The notes beneath the pieces were generated by a model, which worked only from the letters and a program-made list of their open reading frames with translations, did not search any database and was not told where the DNA came from. 48,276 nucleotides of DNA from Desulfuromusa sp. (lineage in GTDB: Bacteria > Desulfobacterota > Desulfuromonadia > Desulfuromonadales > Geopsychrobacteraceae): NCBI GenBank assembly GCA_016744595.1, contig JADGEB010000025.1:1-48276 (forward strand), in the 5' to 3' direction. The number at the start of each line of letters is the position of its first letter. The stretch's first letter is position 1. This document shows, one piece after another, positions 35,383-43,479 of this stretch. Made by a program: the position numbers and the translations under genes.

Positions 35383-36804
35383 ATGCAATATGAACTGATC
35401 AATAACGTTGTCAATGAACTGTCTCTCTCGCTGGCTGGGGCAAAGGTCAGCAAAATATATCAGCCTTCTGAATTTCTGGTGATTATGAAATTTTGGAATG
35501 GGAGGGAAACTCTTCGTCTGCTTCTGTCTGCAGATTCACCCCAATCTCGTATTCATTTAACCGAACGGGATTATTTAAATCCCTCAACTCCTCCGCGTTT
35601 TTGTCAGTTGCTCCGCTCACGCATAACGACAGTACTATCAGTTGATATACTCAACGCAGATCGCATCGTTAGGATGCAATGTATAGGTAAACAGGGTCTC
35701 TGTACGTTGATTGTTGAATTGACAGGACAGAAAAGTAATATGCTTCTGTGTGATGAGGAAGGCATCATTATTGATTGTCTGAAAAGATACCAGGGTGATG
35801 ATAGCGGGGGAAGTTGTGTGTCGGGGATTTCTTATGGTTCTCCGGATCAGCAAAAGCGAATGAGTGTAAAAAACGAAACTTATGAAAAGGCTCCAAATCA
35901 ATCATGGAGCCAGTTTGTCGAAAAATCTTACACTGAAGCCTCAGAAACTTTTTATACTCACGATTTGAAAGGTCAGCTCAAAAAAACCATTCGTAAGCAA
36001 ATGGTGAGACTAAAAAAAAGAATTGCAAGTATTGACTCAGAAACTCAGAAACAGCAGGGTTTTACTAAGTACAAAGACTTTGGTGAGCTGATTTTAGCTC
36101 ATATCTATCTGATAGATCGTGGGATGGATAAAATTTCACTGGAAAACTATCATAAACAGCCTCCTCAATCGATAGAGATCAATTTAGACCCCTTATTGTC
36201 ACCTCAGCAGAATGCTGAAAGATATTTTCAGCGCTACAAGAAATTTAAGAGGGGGTTAGATCACAGTGCGCGGAGATTGATTGAATCAAAAGAGGAACTA
36301 GAGTGGTTAGCTCAGTTTGATTATCAATTGGATGATGGTGTTAAGAAATCCGACATTGAAGAAATAGCAGAAGAGTTACGCAGAACAGGGTTGCTTAAAG
36401 AAAAGAATCAGCTTCATAAAAGGCGCACACAGAAACCATCAAAGCCAGTTGAAACAGATAGCCCTTCGGGGTTTAAGATAATCTGGGGACGCAATAATCG
36501 ACAGAACGATGAGATTTCGACAAAATTTATACGTGAAGGCGATCTGTGGTTCCATGCTTATAGGGTTCCGGGTTCACATGTTGTTTTAAAGAAAGGCGAA
36601 AGGCCGGCTTCATTTTTAGATGCAGATATTCATTATGCAGCAGCAATTGCCGCAGGATATTCTAGGGGGCGATTGGATACAAAAGTTGAGGTCATGGTTG
36701 CAGAAGCTAATCGAGTTAAGAAGCCCAGGGGCGCAAGGTCAGGGTTGGTTACAGTGCAAAAATATAAGACAATTCTTGTTGCACCAATAAGGGTAGATCT
36801 TTAA
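35383..36804 (+). CDS. rqcH: NFACT-family ribosome quality control protein RqcH
   Basis: A 473-residue homologue of Rqc2/RqcH, which binds stalled 50S subunits and recruits tRNA-Ala to add C-terminal alanine tails. The NFACT-N domain (residues 1-150) has the DR motif in NADRIVRMQ; a coiled-coil middle (about 190-340) follows; and the C-terminal NFACT-R domain has IREGDLWFHAYRVPGSHVVL. It is about 100 residues shorter than B. subtilis RqcH (about 570), mainly in the middle. It is a single gene divergent from metY, followed by tRNA-Leu. Confidence 0.9.
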   Translation: MQYELINNVVNELSLSLAGAKVSKIYQPSEFLVIMKFWNGRETLRLLLSADSPQSRIHLTERDYLNPSTPPRFCQLLRSRITTVLSVDILNADRIVRMQCIGKQGLCTLIVELTGQKSNMLLCDEEGIIIDCLKRYQGDDSGGSCVSGISYGSPDQQKRMSVKNETYEKAPNQSWSQFVEKSYTEASETFYTHDLKGQLKKTIRKQMVRLKKRIASIDSETQKQQGFTKYKDFGELILAHIYLIDRGMDKISLENYHKQPPQSIEINLDPLLSPQQNAERYFQRYKKFKRGLDHSARRLIESKEELEWLAQFDYQLDDGVKKSDIEEIAEELRRTGLLKEKNQLHKRRTQKPSKPVETDSPSGFKIIWGRNNRQNDEISTKFIREGDLWFHAYRVPGSHVVLKKGERPASFLDADIHYAAAIAAGYSRGRLDTKVEVMVAEANRVKKPRGARSGLVTVQKYKTILVAPIRVDL

Positions 36805-36829
36805 AAGAGATTGCTCTGGACTATTTTTG

Positions 36830-36858
36830 TTGCAATGGGGAAACCCTTTTGCTATAAA
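36830..36858 (+). promoter_or_regulatory. Promoter of tRNA-Leu
   Basis: TTGCAA (36830) and TATAAA (36853) are separated by 17 bases, 14 bases before the mature tRNA 5' end. Confidence 0.7.
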
Positions 36859-36872
36859 AACTTTCGCTTTAA

Positions 36873-36959
36873 GCCGAAGTGGTGGAATTGGTAGACACGC
36901 TAGGTTCAGGGTCTAGTGCGAGTATTCGCGTGGGAGTTCGAGTCTCCCCTTCGGCACCA
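36873..36959 (+). tRNA. tRNA-Leu (anticodon CAG)
   Basis: 87 bases including an encoded CCA. The acceptor stem GCCGAAG/CTTCGGC is perfect, and the discriminator is A. The anticodon stem CTAGG/TCTAG encloses the loop TTCAGGG, so the anticodon is CAG, reading CUG. A long variable arm (class II) and GTTCGAGTC in the T-arm support leucine. A terminator follows seven bases later. Confidence 0.97.
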
Positions 36960-36965
36960 ATTAAC

Positions 36966-37000
36966 AAAAAAAACCGTTGCCGCAAGGCAGCGGTTTTTTT
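36966..37000 (+). terminator. Rho-independent terminator of tRNA-Leu
   Basis: AAACCGTTGCC pairs with GGCAGCGGTTT (one mismatch) around GCAA, flanked by an A-run and a T-run, so it could work on either strand. Confidence 0.9.
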
Positions 37001-37473
37001 GTTTGAAAATAACTTCAATTGTGCTGAATGAGTGGGGGGACACGAAGAGGGGAATCATCGCAACGCCGCTGTTGAGGAAGCATTTGCTTTATCAAACGAA
37101 TCAAGGTTCTTAACTGACGATGATTGACTCTATTGCACTATTTGAAAATATTGGTTCTGTGAGGAGGGAAATGTGAAAAGCAAGATACTAATTTTTATAT
37201 TTTATTTACGAACACCTGCGTTTGTCTGCGGTTAAATAGCTGATTTGGAGTTGTTTATCTGCTTTCATCAGTACTTAAGTCTCTAGGGCAACTACGTTGT
37301 TTCCGTCATGTCTATGTTGTCGAAAAAATTTACAGATGGGTTTTGCTTTAAAAAAAGCTCGAAAAAACATCACTTTATGGTTGGCATGCGGATTGCAAAT
37401 AGAAAAGCCAAGTACACTTATTGAATTATATATAATTTAACTAGCCTCAACGTGAGGGGAATCGGAGAAAACG
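37001..37473. other. Intergenic region upstream of the PEP-CTERM gene
   Basis: About 470 bases without a convincing gene. A very short frame (GTG at 37173 to TAA at 37235, MKSKILIFIFYLRTPAFVCG) has GAGGAGG before it and looks like the start of a signal peptide; it may be a relic. The ATG one base before that GTG is closed at once by TGA. A sigma-54 promoter lies at 37381-37397. No integrase or tRNA-end duplicate was seen. Confidence 0.45.
37381..37397 (+). promoter_or_regulatory. Sigma-54 (-24/-12) promoter
   Basis: TTGGCATGCGGATTGCA matches the sigma-54 consensus (TGGCAC, then TTGC), with the required GG-N10-GC spacing (GG 37383-37384, GC 37395-37396). It lies 77 bases before the PEP-CTERM gene. 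PEP-CTERM loci are known to use the PrsK/PrsR sigma-54 pair; those genes are not in this window. Confidence 0.75.
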
Positions 37474-38139
37474 ATGAAGAAGATTTTATTTACATTATTG
37501 ATCACATTTTTGTTCGCAGGTAGTTCTATGGCAGTTACGTTGCCTACCCTAGGTGGCTCTTATGAATGGTCAAATGCTGATTATTGGACAATAACTGATT
37601 TGTCAGGCAGTCAGGCTTTGTTTCAGTTAGATTATGAAAATGGTGGAGCGTCATATGAGAGTAGTTTTGGCCTTTATACTGTAAATCAAGCTGGTGATGA
37701 AGTTGCTTCGACATATGAAATATTTGAAGCTGGAGACGAACCAAGTACTGATTGGTGGGCTACTACAACTTCATCTATTTGGTTCTCGTATGATAATGCA
37801 AATTCAATTTGGCAGATTAGTGATGCTGTAGATGGTACTTTTGTTGACTTCGGATTGACCTTTGGTTTTTATTCAGATGTAACTTATAATGGTAGTGCTG
37901 TTGATACTTGGTATACTGATGTTCAATTTAATACCAACCAGCTTGAGCGTATTTTTGTGGCTTATGATGAGGTAAATCATGGCACTCAAATTTTTCTTGA
38001 AGACACACAAAGTGGCGCCGCGCCACTTGATATGTTAGTTTCTAGCAGCGATTTGCAACCTGTGCCAGAGCCGGGCACCTTGTTGCTTCTCGGTTCAGGT
38101 CTTGTTGGTCTCGCTTTCTTGAAGCGTCGTAAGTCATAA
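37474..38139 (+). CDS. PEP-CTERM sorting-domain protein
   Basis: A 221-residue exported protein: signal peptide (residues 1-20, FLFAGSSMA), a Ser/Asp/Tyr/Trp-rich beta-type middle with few Lys/Arg, and a C-terminal sorting signal made of PVPEPGT (198-200 = PEP), a hydrophobic helix (LLLLGSGLVGLAFL) and KRRKS. The exosortase removes this tail and the protein is moved to the cell surface or exopolysaccharide matrix. The sigma-54 promoter and own terminator make it a single-gene unit beside the exopolysaccharide cluster. The middle domain is not recognised. Confidence 0.92.
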   Translation: MKKILFTLLITFLFAGSSMAVTLPTLGGSYEWSNADYWTITDLSGSQALFQLDYENGGASYESSFGLYTVNQAGDEVASTYEIFEAGDEPSTDWWATTTSSIWFSYDNANSIWQISDAVDGTFVDFGLTFGFYSDVTYNGSAVDTWYTDVQFNTNQLERIFVAYDEVNHGTQIFLEDTQSGAAPLDMLVSSSDLQPVPEPGTLLLLGSGLVGLAFLKRRKS

Positions 38140-38161
38140 AATCAATAGAAAATTTACTGCT

Positions 38162-38196
38162 AAAAGGGTGGTGCGATATGCACTACCCTTTTTTTT
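38162..38196 (+). terminator. Rho-independent terminator of the PEP-CTERM gene
   Basis: AAAAGGGTGGTGC pairs with GCACTACCCTTTT around GATAT (one G-T pair), followed by T8. Confidence 0.92.
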
Positions 38197-38361
38197 ATAT
38201 CCTTCCATTAAAAATTGATAATTTTTCTTGTTTTTTTTTCAGTTTCTGCTAATTATATAGATTCTTTACTGAACTGATTAATATTCAATTCTTTGTCGTT
38301 TATTTTGTTTTTAAGATTATTTTTCTCATTAATTACAAACACTTTCCTGATGGTGGGGGCT

Positions 38362-41001
38362 ATGCAACGATTTTTGATTCTATTCACCTTACTCTTTGTT
38401 GTTTCTTGTGGCGGTCAAAGTAAAGAAGAATTATTGCAGGAAGGAGATCGCCTGAGTAGTGAAGGTAATTTCCGTGGCGCGGTCGTGCTGTATAAAAATG
38501 CCTTGGAAAAGGATGTTAATTATATTGACGCGCGTGTTGGTCTGGCTGAAGCTTATTTGAGTTCTGGTAGTTTTGATCGAGCTGAGAAAGAATTTCAGAA
38601 AGTCCTTTTGCAAAACCCTTTGCAGACAGATTTTTTGCTGCAATTAGCGTCAGTTTATATCCAAAAAAAACAGCCGGAAAAGGCTCTTCTCGAATTAGAT
38701 AAATATCATGCTGAAAAACATGAAACAGTAGGTTCACTGGTTCTCTATGGTAGAGCTCATGGCGCTTCTGGTGATATTGAATCTGCAGAAAATCTATTCA
38801 AAAAAGCTCTACAGTTAGAGCCTGGTGCAGTTGATCCCCGCTTGAATTTGGCAAAAGTGTACCTACAGAAAAAGGATTTTCCCCAGGCTAAAACTTATCT
38901 ACAAGAAGTTATCAGTCAGGATGATACGCTGATAGAGGCTTATTATCTACTAGCTAATATTGAAACACGAGAAGGTGATCGTGAAGCAGCTTTGGCAGTT
39001 TACCAGAATATTATTCAGGTTGATTCTAAGCAGCTCCAGGCATTTTACATGTCAGGAATCTTGCAAATGGATTTGGAGAATTTGGATGCGGCCAGAGTTT
39101 CGGTTGATAAACTTCTAGCTAGTTTTGCTGATCGTCCTGAAGGTTCTCGATTAAAAGGTTTGCTCCTTTATCGTCAAGGGAAGTATGAAGAAGCAAAAGT
39201 ATCATTAGAGAATTCCCTGAAGACACAGCAACACCTCCTCTCATATTTTTTCCTTGGTCTTAGTTATTACGGTTTGGAGCAGTATGAATTAGCATTAAAC
39301 CAATTTCAAAAAGCTCTGGATCTTAATCCTGGTTTTGAGCGCTCCAGAGTTCTTGTTGCTATGACATTGCTCAAGCAGAAGCGCCTTGATGACGCAATCA
39401 TTGAAATCCAGAAAGTTTTACGGGTCAACCCTAACAATGCTTATGCACGTAATATCCTCGGCAGTTCTTATCTTGCTGATGGTCAATATGACAAAGGGAT
39501 GGCAGAGTTGGAAGCTGCGACTGAAATAGACCCAACCCTAGCTGATGCTCATATGAAGCGAGGTATTTTCCATCTGGCTAAAGGGCAGGGGGCAGAAGGT
39601 GAAGCGGATCTGGTTAAGGCTGTGGCGGCAGCACCTGAGGTTCTTAACGGCCGGTTGATGTTAGTGACCCATTATCTGCGGCAGAAGAATTACTCCGCAG
39701 CAATTCAAAATTTACAAGACGGAATGGATGGTTCAAAAACTGATGCATTGCTCAATAACTATCTCTCTGCAGCCTATTTCTCCCAGAAAAAACCTGAAAT
39801 GGCGATTGCTGCATTACAAGAAGCAAAGCAATCCAATCCTGAGTATCTGACCCCGTATTTCAACATTGCATCTTACTACGCATCACAATCAGAATACGAC
39901 AAAGCGATTGCTGAATATCAATTGGTGGTGGCAAAAGACAGTCGCAACATCAGAGCATTGTTAGGGATTGCCGCCCTTTATAATGTTCAGGGCAAAGAGT
40001 CGGAACTGGGCAATATCTATGGGCAGATCGAAGCTACTGGTAGTGAACAGGGATTTGTCGCCGCCGCACGCTATCAACTGAAAAAGAAAGACCTGGCTGA
40101 AACTTTAGCTATTGTTGATCGAGGTTTGGAGGCACATAAAAGATCGATACCCTTGTTGGAACTCAATGGTGGTTTACATCTCCAACAAAAACAATTGGAT
40201 CTGGCAGAGTCGGCGTATATACAGTTGTCTGGCTTATCTCCGGAGCGCGGAAATAGCTTGTTGGTGCGTTTATATCTTTCGAACGGACAGGCAAGTAAAG
40301 CTGAGCATCTAGTTTCAGAACTCATGAAGTCTTCTGCTGATAAAGTATATCCCTATCTTCTTTCATCAGGCTTGAAACGCGGGCAGAAGAAGCAGACGGA
40401 AGCAGCAGAAATTTTACAAAAAGGAATTGCCTCTGTAGAAAATCCGGTACGGTTGCAAATGCAGTTAGGACGAGTTTATGAGCAAAGTGGGAAGTTGCAA
40501 CAGGCGGAACAGATTTACCAGAGGATTGTTGAGACTGATTCCCGCTTCTCTCCTGCTTACACTTCTCTGGGGTTTATTAAAGAGAGAAATGGCGATAAAG
40601 GGGCTGCGCTCGATTTTTATAAATCAGCATTGAGGTACGATTCGAAGAATATCCCTGCATTGAATAATCTTGCTTATCTTCTTGTCGATAACTTTGGGGA
40701 AGAGAAAGAAGCTCTTACTTACGCTATGAATGCGTATCGATTACAACCGAATGATCCACGGATTATGGATACTCTCGGTTATATTCTGGTCAAGAACAAA
40801 CGGTCGAAGGATTCCCTTAACTTACTTGAGAAGGCTCATGAACTACTTCCTGCCGTTCCAGCTGTTGCACTGCATTTAGCAATGGCAAAAATACAACTTG
40901 GAGAAAACGCTGCGGCGAAAGAGTTGTTGGATCAGGTTGTTGTTAATGGCACGGATAGTGAGATGAGTACTGCCAAGAAGCTACTGAAGAAACTTAAATA
41001 G
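38362..41001 (+). CDS. prsT: PEP-CTERM system TPR-repeat lipoprotein (PrsT type)
   Basis: About 879 residues from the ATG at 38362 (an in-frame ATG at 38350 is an alternative). The signal peptide ends in a lipobox (LFVVSC, C16). The rest is a long array of TPR-like helix pairs, for example SSGSFDRAEKEFQKVLLQNP, YGLEQYELALNQFQKALDLN and RNGDKGAALDFYKSALRYDS. Size, lipobox and place between a PEP-CTERM protein and exopolysaccharide genes match the PrsT family. It probably sits in the outer membrane facing the periplasm as an assembly scaffold for export. An intergenic inverted-repeat region follows before the next gene. Confidence 0.9.
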   Translation: MQRFLILFTLLFVVSCGGQSKEELLQEGDRLSSEGNFRGAVVLYKNALEKDVNYIDARVGLAEAYLSSGSFDRAEKEFQKVLLQNPLQTDFLLQLASVYIQKKQPEKALLELDKYHAEKHETVGSLVLYGRAHGASGDIESAENLFKKALQLEPGAVDPRLNLAKVYLQKKDFPQAKTYLQEVISQDDTLIEAYYLLANIETREGDREAALAVYQNIIQVDSKQLQAFYMSGILQMDLENLDAARVSVDKLLASFADRPEGSRLKGLLLYRQGKYEEAKVSLENSLKTQQHLLSYFFLGLSYYGLEQYELALNQFQKALDLNPGFERSRVLVAMTLLKQKRLDDAIIEIQKVLRVNPNNAYARNILGSSYLADGQYDKGMAELEAATEIDPTLADAHMKRGIFHLAKGQGAEGEADLVKAVAAAPEVLNGRLMLVTHYLRQKNYSAAIQNLQDGMDGSKTDALLNNYLSAAYFSQKKPEMAIAALQEAKQSNPEYLTPYFNIASYYASQSEYDKAIAEYQLVVAKDSRNIRALLGIAALYNVQGKESELGNIYGQIEATGSEQGFVAAARYQLKKKDLAETLAIVDRGLEAHKRSIPLLELNGGLHLQQKQLDLAESAYIQLSGLSPERGNSLLVRLYLSNGQASKAEHLVSELMKSSADKVYPYLLSSGLKRGQKKQTEAAEILQKGIASVENPVRLQMQLGRVYEQSGKLQQAEQIYQRIVETDSRFSPAYTSLGFIKERNGDKGAALDFYKSALRYDSKNIPALNNLAYLLVDNFGEEKEALTYAMNAYRLQPNDPRIMDTLGYILVKNKRSKDSLNLLEKAHELLPAVPAVALHLAMAKIQLGENAAAKELLDQVVVNGTDSEMSTAKKLLKKLK

Positions 41002-41030
41002 TTTGTCTTTTGAGAAAGATAAGTCTTAGG

Positions 41031-41167
41031 TCTTTGACAGGATGAAAATCTGATAAGAGCGGATATCCATAGCTAGAAATTAGATCTATCGTTTCGTTGT
41101 AACCCTAAGAGAATATAAGATAGTTTCGATTCGATATTAGATTTTATCCTGTCGTTCCTGTCAAAGA
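41031..41167. repeat. Inverted-repeat intergenic segment
   Basis: TCTTTGACAGGA (41031-41042) is repeated inverted as TCCTGTCAAAGA (41156-41167). Just inside, ATGAAAATCT is partly mirrored by AGATTTTATCC. The right arm has TCCTGTC twice, as if slightly duplicated. The segment fills most of the prsT-to-glycosyltransferase gap and could fold into a long stem. Confidence 0.5.
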
Positions 41168-41216
41168 ATTGGGTTCTTGGTCTATTCGTTGATGTCGACT
41201 AATTTATGGGAAATAA

Positions 41217-42581
41217 ATGATAATCAGACCTAAATACTTCATTATTATTATCGATATTTGCCTGGCTTTTTTAAGTCTTGTCGGGTCTTATCTTGTAAGG
41301 TTTGGCTCCTTTTCTAGCCTTGACATCCTCTTGTCTGGTAGTATTATTCGGGTTTTTTTCTATCTATCTGTTGTGGTCTTTTCAACCTACCTATTTGAAC
41401 TCTATGACAGACAAAAGTTTACCAGTCGTAAGTTTTTGGTTTATCGAATCGGTTCTGAAGCCACATCTTCATTTTTGATTTTATCAGTAATATTTTATTT
41501 GTTCCCATCGTTTCAATTTGGTCGGGGGTTGTTGATTATTGCTCTTACCTTGTTTTGTTGTAGTCAGCTTGCTTTCAGGCTATTGATCCGAAAATATTCT
41601 CATTCTGCTCAATTTGCGACAAGAGTTCTGATTGTTGGTGCTGGAGAGCTGGCAGAGATGGTTGCTCAAATTGTTCCTGAAGATCAGAATGTTCATAGTT
41701 ATGTCCGATTTGTTACCTGTACTCAAAGAAAACCTGTAGTTGATCCTGAACTGATTGTTGGGCATATCAATTCTATTGATGATCTTATTCACGATTATCG
41801 ACCACAAAAACTTGTTGTAGCTCTCAACGAACGTCGCGGTAATTTACCTCTTCAGGAGTTTATGCGGAGTAAGTTACGTGGAGTTGAGATTATTGAGGCA
41901 ACAACATATTTTGAGCAGGAAAAGGGTTGCCTGCTGGTGGAAAATATGCAGCCAAGCGCATTTATTTATACGCAAGGCTTTCGTATGACACCGTTCATGC
42001 GCGCCTATAAACGTATTTACGATATCATTTTCTCTACTGTTGGATTGATTATTGCTGCTCCATTATTTCCAATCCTGGCTGTAATTATAAAAAGAGATAC
42101 ACCCGGGCCTGTTTTTTATAAACAATTGAGAGTAGGGGAAAATGAGATTGAATACTTTGTCTATAAATTTCGCACGATGGGGCAGGATGCAGAGAAACAA
42201 TCAGGTGCCGTCTGGGCACAAAAAGATGATCCACGGGTGACACGAGTCGGTCAATTTTTACGTAAAACCCGGTTGGATGAGATTCCTCAATTGTATAATG
42301 TTTTAAAGGGTGATATGAGCTTTATTGGGCCACGTCCAGAGCGGATGGCTTTCGTTGAACGGTTGAAAGAAACAATCCCTTTTTATTCGACACGCCATTT
42401 TGTTAAACCCGGTGTGACAGGGTGGGCGCAGGTCTGTTATCCTTATGGTGCGTCAGATGAGGATGCTTTGGAAAAGATGCGTTATGATTTGTTTTATATT
42501 AAAAACTATTCAGTTTTTCTTGATTTTCGAATCATTATAGATACCATTCGGGTTGTTTTGACGGGCTTTGGAGGACGGTAA
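41217..42581 (+). CDS. Polyprenyl glycosylphosphotransferase of the PEP-CTERM/exosortase locus (EpsB type)
   Basis: A 454-residue inner-membrane sugar transferase that starts exopolysaccharide repeat units on undecaprenyl phosphate. The N-terminal half has four hydrophobic helices and a nucleotide-binding-like domain (RVLIVGAGELAEMV). The C-terminal half is the catalytic PglC/WbaP-type domain: KRIYDIIFSTVGLIIAAPL, TPGPVFYKQLRVG, YKFRTM, RVGQFLRKTRLDEIPQ, and SFIGPRPER. This pattern fits the PEP-CTERM-associated EpsB_2 group. The next gene starts three bases after the stop, so they form an operon. Confidence 0.92.
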   Translation: MIIRPKYFIIIIDICLAFLSLVGSYLVRFGSFSSLDILLSGSIIRVFFYLSVVVFSTYLFELYDRQKFTSRKFLVYRIGSEATSSFLILSVIFYLFPSFQFGRGLLIIALTLFCCSQLAFRLLIRKYSHSAQFATRVLIVGAGELAEMVAQIVPEDQNVHSYVRFVTCTQRKPVVDPELIVGHINSIDDLIHDYRPQKLVVALNERRGNLPLQEFMRSKLRGVEIIEATTYFEQEKGCLLVENMQPSAFIYTQGFRMTPFMRAYKRIYDIIFSTVGLIIAAPLFPILAVIIKRDTPGPVFYKQLRVGENEIEYFVYKFRTMGQDAEKQSGAVWAQKDDPRVTRVGQFLRKTRLDEIPQLYNVLKGDMSFIGPRPERMAFVERLKETIPFYSTRHFVKPGVTGWAQVCYPYGASDEDALEKMRYDLFYIKNYSVFLDFRIIIDTIRVVLTGFGGR

Positions 42582-42583
42582 GA

Positions 42584-43375
42584 GTGAAAAGAATATTTAT
42601 CTGCTTTTTGTCAATTTTTTTTAGTTTGGTTGGATTCTCCACCGCTGCAGATTATTTGATTGGAAAAGGGGATGTCCTTGAGGTTTCTGTTTGGGGTGTT
42701 CCTGAGATGAGTCGTTCGGTTATTGTTAGGCCTGATGGGAAGATAACCCTCCCTGCTGTTGGTGATATCCAGGCAGATCGAACAACTCCGAGTGATTTGA
42801 GTAAAGTAATTACTCAGCAGATGAAAGAATTTATTAAGCAGCCGATTGTAACTGTTTCAGTTGAGCAAATTATCAACAACAGAGTTTATATTACTGGTGG
42901 TGGGATCTCTCGAGTCTTTGATATGACCAAAGAGACGACCTTGCTTAAACTATTAAGTGAACTTGGTGATTTGGCTGGGGTTGATTTGCGGCGTGCTTAT
43001 CTCTCCCGCAATAACGAAAAAATAAGTGCTGATTTCTATTCTCTATATTTCGATGGCGATATGTCCAGAGATATAGAGCTGCGAGCTGAAGATATAATTT
43101 TCATCCCTAGTAATCGACTCAATCTTATTTATGTGATGGGGGCAATTGTAACTCCCCAGAATCTGCAGTTCTATGAAGGAATGAAGGTAATGGATGCTAT
43201 CCTTGCTGCTGGTGGTTTTACTGAGTTTGCCAAGGAAGGCAGTGTTTATGTTATTGGTAAAGACAAAAAGAAGCGCAAGATTGATTTGAAGCAAGTAACC
43301 AGAGGCAAAGACATCGGTGCAAATGTGTCTCTGCTGCCTGGTGATTACGTCATTGTTGAAGAAAGTATCTTTTGA
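42584..43375 (+). CDS. Wza-like polysaccharide export protein
   Basis: A 263-residue exported protein with a GTG start, GGAGG upstream and a signal peptide (ICFLSIFFSLVGFSTA). The polysaccharide-export domain is YLIGKGDVLEVSVWGVPEMS, then VRPDGKITLPAVGDIQA; SLBB-like repeats follow (INNRVYITGGG, YVMGAIVTPQNLQFY, VMDAILAAGGFTEFA). It lacks the lipobox of E. coli Wza, so it is probably a soluble or peripheral periplasmic part of the export channel. It is tightly linked to the upstream glycosylphosphotransferase. Confidence 0.92.
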   Translation: MKRIFICFLSIFFSLVGFSTAADYLIGKGDVLEVSVWGVPEMSRSVIVRPDGKITLPAVGDIQADRTTPSDLSKVITQQMKEFIKQPIVTVSVEQIINNRVYITGGGISRVFDMTKETTLLKLLSELGDLAGVDLRRAYLSRNNEKISADFYSLYFDGDMSRDIELRAEDIIFIPSNRLNLIYVMGAIVTPQNLQFYEGMKVMDAILAAGGFTEFAKEGSVYVIGKDKKKRKIDLKQVTRGKDIGANVSLLPGDYVIVEESIF

Positions 43376-43442
43376 TGGCGGCGTAAATAAAACACCCTAC
43401 TGTGCCTTGTCGGGTGGAGCTTTAGCGTACCCATCTGATGTT
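43373..43442. repeat. Short palindromic element at the stop codon of the export gene
   Basis: Starting at the stop codon, TGATGGCGGCGTAAATAAAA is mirrored imperfectly by the right end AGCGTACCCATC, with inner arms CACCC and GGGTG. Its first bases match those of the elements after iscS and htpG (TGATRG, then CGYAAA). It may be a shortened member of the same family. Confidence 0.35.
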
Positions 43443-43479
43443 TTGTTAAAAGTTTACGTTCTTTTAGGATTGTTTTTAT

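Noticed and set aside
36916..37113. 65-codon frame overlapping tRNA-Leu
   Set aside because: Overlaps the tRNA and its terminator; non-coding composition.
36873..37473. tRNA-Leu as an integration (att) site with a genomic island
   Set aside because: No integrase gene and no second copy of the tRNA 3' end in the window.
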